Both the position numbers and the translations under genes were made by a program. Shown here one piece after another: positions 1-5,063 of a DNA stretch of 7,583 bases (its first letter is position 1; every line of letters starts with the position of its first letter). Origin of the DNA: Pseudomonadota bacterium (GTDB taxonomy: Bacteria; Pseudomonadota; Gammaproteobacteria; Pseudomonadales; UBA5518). A model generated the notes under the pieces. That model was not told the DNA's origin. It made no database searches and saw only the letters and a program-made list of their open reading frames with translations. The stretch is from assembly GCA_022705125.1 (NCBI GenBank), contig JAKJFB010000129.1, positions 1-7,583 on the forward strand, in the 5' to 3' direction.

Positions 1-1
1 G

Positions 2-145
<144 letters not shown>

Positions 146-158
146 GCGCCACCGTATC

Positions 159-794
159 TCAAAGGTCCGCCGCTTCAGCTGAACGCGTGCGCAAGGCCCG
201 GCCGCGCGTCATCGACCAGCACCTCGCCCGGCAGTTTCCGGGCGCCGCGCGGCCCACGGCGATCATCATCACCGGCAGGTAACGCTCGTCGATGTGGAAC
301 TCGCGGCGCAGCGCCTCCGGGTCGAAGCCGATCATCGGCCCGCTGGCGAGGCCGCGATCCGTGGCCGCGAGCATCAGCGCCATCGCGGCCATGCTGGCCG
401 AGCGGATAGCCTCCTCGCGGGCAAATGCCGGCTTGCCTTCGTAGGCACCCTGCCCGCTCGCCGCGAAACCGGCTGCGCCGGGCGCATCGAGCAGCCCGGC
501 CTCGCGCGAGCGCTCGGCGATCAGCGGCAGGCGCTCGGCGCCACGCGTATCGCCCAGCACCACGAAGGTGGCCGCGGCATCGCGCACTTTCTGCTGGCCG
601 TAGGCCACCTGCTGCAGCGCCGCGCGTGCAGCAGGGTCGCGCACCACCAGGAAGCGCGCGTGCTGGATGTTGTAGGCCGAGGGCGCCTCCATCGCGGCGG
701 CGACCAGTGCCTCCACCTCCTCGGGTGCCAGCTCGTGGGTGGTGTCGAACTTGTTGGCGGAAATGCGCGCCGCCAGCGCCTGTTGTACGTTCAT
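159..794 (-). CDS. Nitroreductase-family flavoprotein with an apparently frameshifted C-terminus
   Basis: The frame encodes 211 residues from an ATG at 794, chosen over an in-frame ATG at 824 because an AAGGAGAG ribosome binding site lies six bases before it. The N-terminus (R10-I-S-A-N-K) and APSAYNIQHARFLVV (residues 37-51) match the FMN-binding start of a small nitroreductase subfamily, normally a homodimer using NAD(P)H to reduce quinones, nitro compounds or similar electrophiles. The fold continues to GRAAPGN (residues 181-187). After that come 24 Cys/Arg/Thr-rich residues unlike the family. The neighbouring frame reads LPGEVLVDDARPGLAHAFS and stops at 175-177, much more like a real nitroreductase tail. 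I infer a frameshifting indel near 231-240, either real or a sequence error. The gene lies 26 bases downstream of pirin on the same strand, so the two are probably cotranscribed. Activity may survive, since the change is confined to the last tenth of the protein. Confidence 0.85.
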   Translation of the reverse strand: MNVQQALAARISANKFDTTHELAPEEVEALVAAAMEAPSAYNIQHARFLVVRDPAARAALQQVAYGQQKVRDAAATFVVLGDTRGAERLPLIAERSREAGLLDAPGAAGFAASGQGAYEGKPAFAREEAIRSASMAAMALMLAATDRGLASGPMIGFDPEALRREFHIDERYLPVMMIAVGRAAPGNCRARCWSMTRGRALRTRSAEAADL

Positions 795-800
795 GCCTGT

Positions 801-808
801 CTCTCCTT
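801..808 (-). promoter_or_regulatory. Ribosome binding site that fixes the nitroreductase start
   Basis: On the minus strand AAGGAGAG sits six bases before the ATG at 794, a near-perfect match to the 16S anti-Shine-Dalgarno sequence. The alternative in-frame ATG at 824 would overlap the end of pirin and has no comparable site. This supports the shorter protein and efficient translation of the second gene of the pair. Confidence 0.8.
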
Positions 809-820
809 GTTGAATGGTCA

Positions 821-1663
821 TCATTGCGCCAGCGTTCCCGCGCGGTAATCCGCGATGGCCTGGCGAATCTCGTCCTCGGTGTTCATCACGAACGGCCCGT
901 AGTGCGCGATCGGTTCGCCGAGCGGCCGGCCGGCCAGCACCAGCAGGCGCGCGCCGGCCTGGCCTGCGTGCAGCGCGAGCGCATCACCGGCGCCGAAGAT
1001 AGCCGTCTGTCCGGCCTGCACCGGCTGTTCGCCGGCGAGCGCGCCGTCGATCACGTAGACCAGCACCGACTCCGCGGGGGGCACCGGCAGCGTCGTGGCG
1101 CTGCCCGCGGGCAGTACGAGCTCCAGCACCCGCGCGCCGGCGGCAAGGCGGTCCAGCGGGCTCGCGACTTCTTCGCCCTCGAGCTGCCAGCGCCCGCCGA
1201 AGACCTTGGCGCGCGCGCCGCCCGGCAACTCGCGCTGCGGCAGCGCGGCGGCATCGGCCTGCGCGTACTCGGGCGCTTTCATCTTCTGCGCCGCCGGCAG
1301 GTTCACCCACAGCTGGAAGCCGTGCAGGCGGCCTTCCTGCGCCAGCGGCATCTCGGAATGGATCACGCCACGGCCGGTGGACATCCACTGCGCGCCGCCG
1401 TCGCGCAGCGCTTCGCGATGCCCGAGGTGGTCGCGGTGCTCGAAGCCGCCGTCGAACATCAGCGTGAAGGTCTCGATGCCGCGGTGCGGGTGGGGCGGGA
1501 AGCCGCCCATGTAGTCCGCCGCCTCGTCGGCGCGGATCTCGTCGATCATCAGGAAGGGATCGAGGTCGTGGCGGTGCAGGCCCAGCGTGCGGCGGATCTT
1601 CACGCCGTCGCCGTCCGAGGTGGGGCGGCTGTCGAGGATCTTGTCGATGCGGCGGATGTTCAT
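821..1663 (-). CDS. Pirin-family protein (bicupin iron protein)
   Basis: This gene encodes a 280-residue cytoplasmic pirin of normal family length. The metal site is complete: H58 and H60 in PPHPHRGIET, and H102 and E104 in GRGVIHSE, correspond to the three histidines and one glutamate that hold Fe in human PIR (H56, H58, H101, E103). Other family hallmarks are FLMIDE (residues 37-42), EHRDHLG (75-81), QWMSTGRG (92-99) and FQLWVNLP after the metal site; the second cupin domain fills the C-terminal half. Some bacterial and human pirins are quercetin 2,3-dioxygenases, and others bind proteins or regulate metabolism, so the reaction is not assigned. I chose the ATG at 1663 (GGAG eight bases upstream) over an in-frame ATG at 1711 because the longer form would read through the promoter and palindrome region. 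It is the first gene of a unit with the nitroreductase and is transcribed away from the LysR gene. Confidence 0.93.
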   Translation of the reverse strand: MNIRRIDKILDSRPTSDGDGVKIRRTLGLHRHDLDPFLMIDEIRADEAADYMGGFPPHPHRGIETFTLMFDGGFEHRDHLGHREALRDGGAQWMSTGRGVIHSEMPLAQEGRLHGFQLWVNLPAAQKMKAPEYAQADAAALPQRELPGGARAKVFGGRWQLEGEEVASPLDRLAAGARVLELVLPAGSATTLPVPPAESVLVYVIDGALAGEQPVQAGQTAIFGAGDALALHAGQAGARLLVLAGRPLGEPIAHYGPFVMNTEDEIRQAIADYRAGTLAQ

Positions 1664-1690
1664 GGTGCTCACTCCGTGCTGTCTGAAGGC

Positions 1691-1719
1691 TTGACACCAG
1701 AATACATCCATTGGATAAA
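1691..1719 (+). promoter_or_regulatory. Candidate promoter for the LysR regulator
   Basis: A perfect TTGACA -35 box at 1691-1696 is followed after 17 bases by GATAAA at 1714-1719, which matches four of six positions of the -10 consensus. Transcription would begin near 1726, giving a leader of about 35 bases. This stretch is the most AT-rich in the window, as expected for a promoter in a GC-rich genome. The palindrome at 1701-1721 occupies the spacer and overlaps the -10 box. Confidence 0.6.
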
Positions 1720-1726
1720 TTGAAAA
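1699..1726 (-). promoter_or_regulatory. Candidate promoter for the pirin unit
   Basis: Read on the minus strand, TTTTCA (plus-strand 1721-1726) and TATTCT (plus-strand 1699-1704) are separated by 16 bases, each matching four of six positions of the sigma-70 -35 and -10 boxes. This would give a leader of roughly 30 bases before the pirin ATG. The match is modest and rests on position as much as sequence. The spacer holds the palindrome at 1701-1721, so a bound regulator would lie across the polymerase site. Confidence 0.45.
1701..1721. promoter_or_regulatory. Imperfect palindrome between the divergent promoters (candidate operator)
   Basis: The core ATCCA-T-TGGAT (1706-1716) is a perfect 5-1-5 inverted repeat. 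Three further outer positions on each side also pair (AAT at 1701-1703 with ATT at 1719-1721), giving eight of ten symmetric positions across 21 bases. It lies in the spacer of both candidate promoters, so a dimeric protein here could control both directions at once. The divergent LysR product is the obvious candidate, although the site does not follow the T-N11-A rule at its centre. Confidence 0.55.
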
Positions 1727-1748
1727 CCGCGAATCATCGCTAGATACA

Positions 1749-1763
1749 ATCGAATATTTCGAT
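1749..1763. promoter_or_regulatory. Perfect palindrome of LysR-box form overlapping the lysR start codon
   Basis: ATCGAA-TAT-TTCGAT is a perfect 6-3-6 inverted repeat, and positions 1750 and 1762 form the T-N11-A pattern of LysR-type binding sites. Its last two bases are the A and T of the start codon at 1762. A protein bound here would block the start of the gene, consistent with autorepression; this is inference from position and symmetry. The overlap also explains why no Shine-Dalgarno sequence is visible before this ATG. Confidence 0.55.
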
Positions 1764-2673
1764 GACTACCGCAACGCTCGAGCAATGGCGCCTGCTGGCC
1801 GCCGTGGTGGACCACGGCGGCTTCGCCCAGGCGGCCGAACAGCTGCACAAGAGCCAGTCCACCGTGAGCCACGGCGTGAAGCAGTTGCAGCAGGCGCTGG
1901 GCCTGCCGCTGCTGACGCTGGCCGGGCGCAAGGCCGTGCTCACGCCCGGGGGCGAGACCCTGCTGCGCCGCGCGCGCTACCTGCTGGAGGAAGCCGCGGC
2001 ACTGCAGCATCTCGCCGACACGCTGGCGCAGGGCTGGGCCGCGCGCGTGAGCCTGTCGGTGGATGCCATTTTTCCGCAGGAGGCCCTGTTCGAGGCGCTG
2101 GCCGCCTTCGGCCGCGAGAGTCCCGACACGCGCGTGGAAGTGCAGGAATCGGTGCTCTCGGGCGGCACCGAGGCGCTCTTGCAAAGGCAGGCCGAACTGG
2201 TGATCACCGGTCGGGTGCCGCCGGGCTTTCTCGGCGAGCCGCTGCTGCGTCTCGGGTTCATCGCGGTGGCCCACCCGGCGCACCCGCTGCATCAAATCGG
2301 GCGCGCTCTGCGCCTGGAGGACCTGCGGGCGCACCAGCAGGTGGTGATCCGCGATTCCGGGGTGCGGCTGCGCGCGGATTCCGGTTGGCTGGGTGCCGAG
2401 CGGCGCCTCACCGTCTCGCATCCGGCCACCTCCATCCAGGCGCTGTGCCGCGGGCTGGGGTTTGCGTGGGTGCCGCGCGAGAAGATCCGCGCGGAACTCG
2501 ACAGCGGCCAGCTGAAAGCGCTGCCGCTGGTCGAGGGCGCCACGCGCTGGGCCGAGCTCTACCTGGTGCTGGCCGAGCGCGAGGCCACCGGGCCCGCCGC
2601 GCGACGGCTTGCAGAGCTGCTGCGCGAGGCCGCCGCGCGCTGCCGCGCGCACGCCGACGGCGGCGCCAACTGA
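1762..2673 (+). CDS. LysR-type transcriptional regulator, divergent from the pirin unit
   Basis: This 303-residue protein has standard LysR length. The winged helix-turn-helix covers about residues 5-65, with the core FAQAAEQLHKSQSTVSHGVKQL at residues 21-42 and the wing GRKAVLTPGG after it. A linker helix (about 66-92) leads into a periplasmic-binding-protein-like effector domain from about residue 93 to 300. The domain contains ELVITGRVPPGFLGEPL and a VPREKI segment near its end, typical of the group. LysR regulators bind DNA as tetramers and usually control the divergently transcribed neighbour, so the pirin-nitroreductase unit is the expected target. The effector cannot be told from sequence. 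The ATG at 1762 is the natural start because MTTATLEQWRLLAAVVDHGG is the conserved beginning, but it lacks a clear Shine-Dalgarno sequence and is overlapped by a palindrome, which suggests low, self-limited expression. Confidence 0.93.
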   Translation: MTTATLEQWRLLAAVVDHGGFAQAAEQLHKSQSTVSHGVKQLQQALGLPLLTLAGRKAVLTPGGETLLRRARYLLEEAAALQHLADTLAQGWAARVSLSVDAIFPQEALFEALAAFGRESPDTRVEVQESVLSGGTEALLQRQAELVITGRVPPGFLGEPLLRLGFIAVAHPAHPLHQIGRALRLEDLRAHQQVVIRDSGVRLRADSGWLGAERRLTVSHPATSIQALCRGLGFAWVPREKIRAELDSGQLKALPLVEGATRWAELYLVLAEREATGPAARRLAELLREAAARCRAHADGGAN

Positions 2674-2677
2674 CATG

Positions 2678-2745
2678 CCCTGCTGTGCGGAGGGAACGGC
2701 TCGCGCTATCGTGCGCAACGGCACGCAGCAGGGTGGCATCGGATC
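2678..2745 (+). promoter_or_regulatory. Upstream region of exchanger 1: related to that of exchanger 2, with a candidate -10 box and an inverted repeat
   Basis: The 72-base gap after the LysR gene holds CTATCGTGCGC at 2706-2716, with TATCGT (2707-2712) a plausible -10 box; no clear -35 box is visible. CCCTGCTG (2678-2685) is the exact reverse complement of CAGCAGGG (2726-2733), so a leader transcribed from further upstream could fold the segment just before the ATG. The pieces CCCTGC, TGCGG-AGG, CTATsGTGCGC and GCAGC-GGG recur in the same order before exchanger 2 (3845-3902). That argues the duplication included the control region and that the CTATsGTGCGC segment matters. The promoter call is tentative. 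Confidence 0.4.
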
Positions 2746-3816
2746 ATGATGGACGCGGTTCTCCTGGCCGGCGGCTTCGTCGTGCTGGTGCTGGGCGCAG
2801 AGCTGCTGATACGCGGATCCTCGCGCCTGGCGGCCGCGGCAGGCATGCCCTCGCTGGTCATCGGTCTCACCGTGGTCGCCTTTGGCACCAGCGCGCCGGA
2901 ACTGGCCGTCAGCGTCGGCTCGACGCTCGGCGGCTCGCCCGACATCGCGCTCGGCAACGTGGTCGGCAGCAACATCTTCAACGTGCTGCTGATCCTCGGG
3001 CTCTCGGCGCTGATCGCACCGCTGACGGTGTCGGCGCAGCTGGTGCGTTTCGATGTGCCGGTGCTGATCGGAGTCTCGCTGCTGGTTTGGCTGATGGCGC
3101 TGGACCACGCGATCGGTCGCCTCGAGGGCGCGGTGCTGGGACTGATGCTCGCCATTTACCTCGATGTCCAGATCCGCATGGGCCGGCGCAGCGACGGCCG
3201 CGACGTGCCCGTCGTACCGGCGGCGCGCGGCCGCGCCGCGTTCGCGGCCAATGTGCTGCTGATCGTCGCGGGACTGGTACTGCTGGTGGCCGGCGCGCGC
3301 TGGCTGCTCGCCGGCGCCACCGGCATCGCGCGTGCCGCCGGCGTGTCGGAGCTCGTGATCGGCCTGACGATAGTGGCGGCCGGCACCTCGTTGCCCGAGT
3401 TGGCCACCTCGGTGCTGGCGGCGCTGCGCGGTGAGCGCGACATCGCGGTGGGCAACGTGATCGGCAGCTGCATGTTCAACCTGCTCGCAGTGCTGGGGCT
3501 GACCGCCGCGCTGGCGCCCACCGGCATCCGCGTGGCCGGGGCCGCGCTGGCCTTCGACATCCCGGTGATGGCAGCGGTCACGCTGGCCTGCCTGCCGGTA
3601 TTCTTCCGCCGCCAGCTCATCGCGCGCTGGGAAGGCGGCGTGTTCACGCTTTATTACGTCGCCTATGCGCTGTACCTCGGGCTGGCGGCGAGCGGCCACC
3701 AACGCCTCGACGGCTACCGCGAAGCGATGCTCGGCTTCGTGCTGCCGCTGACAGTGCTCACCTTTGCGCTCATCGCCTGGCGCAGCTGGGTCAAGGACGG
3801 CGCGCCATCGCGCTGA
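2746..3816 (+). CDS. Calcium/sodium antiporter of the CaCA family, copy 1
   Basis: This gene encodes a 356-residue inner-membrane cation exchanger with the inverted-repeat design of NCX proteins. The alpha-1 repeat has FGTSAPE (residues 46-52; E52) and GNVVGSNIFN (70-79; S75, N79); alpha-2 has AGTSLPE (212-218; E218) and GNVIGSCMFN (236-245; S241, N245). In the archaeal exchanger NCX_Mj the equivalent Thr, Ser, Glu and Asn/Asp side chains hold Na+ and Ca2+. A hydrophilic cytoplasmic-type loop (about 144-165) separates the halves. The tail after RRQLIARWEGG adds further membrane segments, making it longer than E. coli YrbG (about 325 residues). One conserved position differs: C242 replaces the usual Asn of GSN in alpha-2. 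The ATG at 2746 is immediately followed by a second ATG and either could start; the ribosome site is weak (AGGGTGG). Likely role is Ca2+ export driven by Na+ or H+; ion choice is inferred. Confidence 0.92.
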   Translation: MMDAVLLAGGFVVLVLGAELLIRGSSRLAAAAGMPSLVIGLTVVAFGTSAPELAVSVGSTLGGSPDIALGNVVGSNIFNVLLILGLSALIAPLTVSAQLVRFDVPVLIGVSLLVWLMALDHAIGRLEGAVLGLMLAIYLDVQIRMGRRSDGRDVPVVPAARGRAAFAANVLLIVAGLVLLVAGARWLLAGATGIARAAGVSELVIGLTIVAAGTSLPELATSVLAALRGERDIAVGNVIGSCMFNLLAVLGLTAALAPTGIRVAGAALAFDIPVMAAVTLACLPVFFRRQLIARWEGGVFTLYYVAYALYLGLAASGHQRLDGYREAMLGFVLPLTVLTFALIAWRSWVKDGAPSR

Positions 3817-3845
3817 GCGGGCATTCCTGCCGCCGCGCGCCCTTC

Positions 3846-3864
3846 CCTGCCGCGGTGCGGCAGG
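3846..3864 (+). promoter_or_regulatory. Hairpin between the two exchanger genes
   Basis: CCTGCCGC and GCGGCAGG form a perfect 8-bp GC-rich stem with a three-base loop, 30 bases after the stop of exchanger 1. No T-run follows, so it is not a standard intrinsic terminator. It could slow or stabilise read-through RNA. It directly precedes CTATGGTGCGC (3865-3875), whose TATGGT (3866-3871) may be the -10 box of exchanger 2. Confidence 0.45.
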
Positions 3865-3902
3865 CTATGGTGCGCGGCAGTTTGCAGCCGGGATAAAGGT
3901 CC

Positions 3903-4964
3903 ATGTCGAACGTGCTTCTCCTGATCGGCGGATTCGTGGTGCTGGTGCTGGGCGCCGAGATACTGGTGCGCGGCGCCTCGCGCCTGGCCGCGGCCGCGGG
4001 CATGCCCCCGCTGATCATCGGCCTCACCGTCGTCGCCTTCGGCACCAGCGCCCCGGAGATGGCGGTCAGCGTCGGCTCGGCGCTCGGCGGCTCGCCCGAC
4101 ATCGCGCTGGGCAACGTGGTGGGCAGCAATATCTTCAACGTGCTGCTCATCCTCGGGCTCTCGGCGCTGGTCGCGCCACTGGCGGTGTCTGCGCAACTGG
4201 TGCGTTTCGATGTGCCGGTGATGATCGCAGCCTCGCTGCTGGTGTGGCTGATGGCGCTCGACCAGTCGATCAGCCGACTCGAGGGGCTGGTGCTGGCACT
4301 GATGATCGCGATCTACATCGACATGCAGATCCGCATGGGGCGCCGGGGCGACGATGGCGATGTGCCCGCGGTGCCGGAGGCGCGTGGCGCCGGTGCGATG
4401 GCGCTCAATGCGGTGCTGATCGTCGCGGGCCTCGTGCTGCTGGTGGCCGGCTCGCGCTGGCTGCTCGCGGGTGCCACCGGCATCGCACGCGGCTTCGGTG
4501 TCTCGGAGTTGCTGATCGGCCTCACGATCGTGGCGGCCGGCACCTCGCTGCCCGAGTTGGCCACCTCGATGCTGGCGGCGCTGCGCGGCGAGCGCGACAT
4601 CGCCGTCGGCAACATCGTGGGCAGCAATATCTTCAATATTTTCGCGGTGCTGGGCTTCAGCGCCGCGCTATCGCCCGCCGGCATCCACGTGGCCGAGGCG
4701 GCACTGGTGTTCGACATCCCGGTGATGACCGCCGTGGCGCTCGCCTGCCTGCCGGTGTTCTTCCGCCGCCACCTGATCGCGCGCTGGGAAGGCGGCGTGT
4801 TCGCGCTTTACTACATCGCCTACACGCTATACCTGGTGCTCGCGGCGACCGCGCACCAGCGGCTCGACGATTACCGCGAAGCCATGCTCGGCTTCGTGCT
4901 GCCGCTCACGCTGCTCACCCTGGTGATCATCCTGTGGCGCACCTGGGTGGGACGGAAGGCCTAG
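3903..4964 (+). CDS. Calcium/sodium antiporter of the CaCA family, copy 2
   Basis: This gene encodes a 353-residue paralogue of the preceding gene with the same inner-membrane topology. All signature residues are canonical: FGTSAPE (46-52; E52), GNVVGSNIFN (70-79), AGTSLPE (212-218; E218) and GNIVGSNIFN (236-245), including the alpha-2 Asn242 that copy 1 has lost. It is therefore probably the copy closer to the ancestral exchanger. The C-terminal part (FFRRHLIARWEGGVFALYY onward) adds a predicted membrane hairpin ending in WRTWVGRKA. Expected role is electrogenic Na+/Ca2+ (or H+/Ca2+) exchange that keeps cytoplasmic Ca2+ low. The ATG at 3903 follows AAAGG with a tight three-base spacing. It lies 86 bases after copy 1 on the same strand and could be read through from it, but has its own candidate -10 box. 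Its TAG stop (4962-4964) coincides with the edge of a REP-like element. Confidence 0.93.
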   Translation: MSNVLLLIGGFVVLVLGAEILVRGASRLAAAAGMPPLIIGLTVVAFGTSAPEMAVSVGSALGGSPDIALGNVVGSNIFNVLLILGLSALVAPLAVSAQLVRFDVPVMIAASLLVWLMALDQSISRLEGLVLALMIAIYIDMQIRMGRRGDDGDVPAVPEARGAGAMALNAVLIVAGLVLLVAGSRWLLAGATGIARGFGVSELLIGLTIVAAGTSLPELATSMLAALRGERDIAVGNIVGSNIFNIFAVLGFSAALSPAGIHVAEAALVFDIPVMTAVALACLPVFFRRHLIARWEGGVFALYYIAYTLYLVLAATAHQRLDDYREAMLGFVLPLTLLTLVIILWRTWVGRKA

Positions 4965-5057
4965 GTCGGCATTCCGTGGGGCGGCATTTACGCCGACTTG
5001 TGCCTGCCCGGATGCTGCTGTCGCCATGAATGGCGACCTACGGGCATGAATGGCGAC
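4962..5057. repeat. REP-like palindrome cluster between convergent genes
   Basis: Several related inverted repeats fill the gap between exchanger 2 and the convergent crotonase. GTCGGC (4965-4970) pairs with GCCGAC (4992-4997), with GCGGCATTTACGCCG inside. GTCGCCATGAATGGCGAC (5020-5037) is a perfect 8-2-8 palindrome. CATGAATGGCGAC occurs twice as a direct repeat (5025-5037 and 5045-5057). Read on the minus strand, the perfect palindrome is preceded by GTAG (plus-strand 5038-5041), the tetranucleotide typical of REP elements mobilised by RAYT (IS200-like) transposases. The left edge TAGGTCGGCATT resembles the inverted right unit, as in a BIME-type REP pair. A role in stopping transcription from both sides or protecting mRNA 3' ends is likely from position. 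Confidence 0.75.
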
Positions 5058-5063
5058 ACACCG

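Larger units (their letters stand above)
2678..4964 (+). repeat. Tandem gene duplication: two exchanger genes with related leaders
   Basis: Unit 1 (about 2678-3844) and unit 2 (about 3845-4964) each hold a short leader followed by a CaCA exchanger. The two proteins align end to end without gaps until the last few residues, with about 74 differences in 353 positions by hand count (about 79% identity). Most substitutions are conservative swaps among Ile, Leu, Val, Ala and Met in membrane helices. The loop at about residues 149-170 and the C-terminal tail are the most diverged. The leaders share several blocks in order. Many third-base differences show the duplication is not recent, and both frames are intact. 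Confidence 0.88.

Noticed and set aside
159..1663. The pirin-nitroreductase-LysR group as a new defence or toxin system
   Set aside because: Each protein belongs to a common metabolic or redox family, and divergent LysR-pirin pairs are widespread. Nothing suggests mobility or defence.
425..1723. A 432-codon plus-strand frame opposite pirin and the nitroreductase
   Set aside because: It has low-complexity Arg/Ala/Pro/His composition and is antisense to two genes with strong motifs; it is a shadow frame.
1669..3702. A 677-codon open frame on the minus strand opposite the LysR gene and exchanger 1
   Set aside because: It is rich in Arg, His, Gln and Ala with no recognisable fold. It lies antisense to two clear genes and across their shared intergenic regions, as expected for an open shadow frame in GC-rich DNA.
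3846..3864. Intrinsic terminator between the two exchangers
   Set aside because: The stem is strong, but no T-run follows, so I record it only as a hairpin of unknown effect.
3764..5029. A 421-codon open frame on the plus strand over exchanger 2
   Set aside because: The product is Arg/Ala/Gly-rich and out of frame with the exchanger, whose own frame has complete family motifs. It also runs through the REP cluster.
5020..5057. A short CRISPR-like repeat (CATGAATGGCGAC twice)
   Set aside because: There are only two copies, seven bases separate them, and one is an arm of a perfect palindrome with a GTAG lead. This is a REP layout, not a repeat-spacer array.
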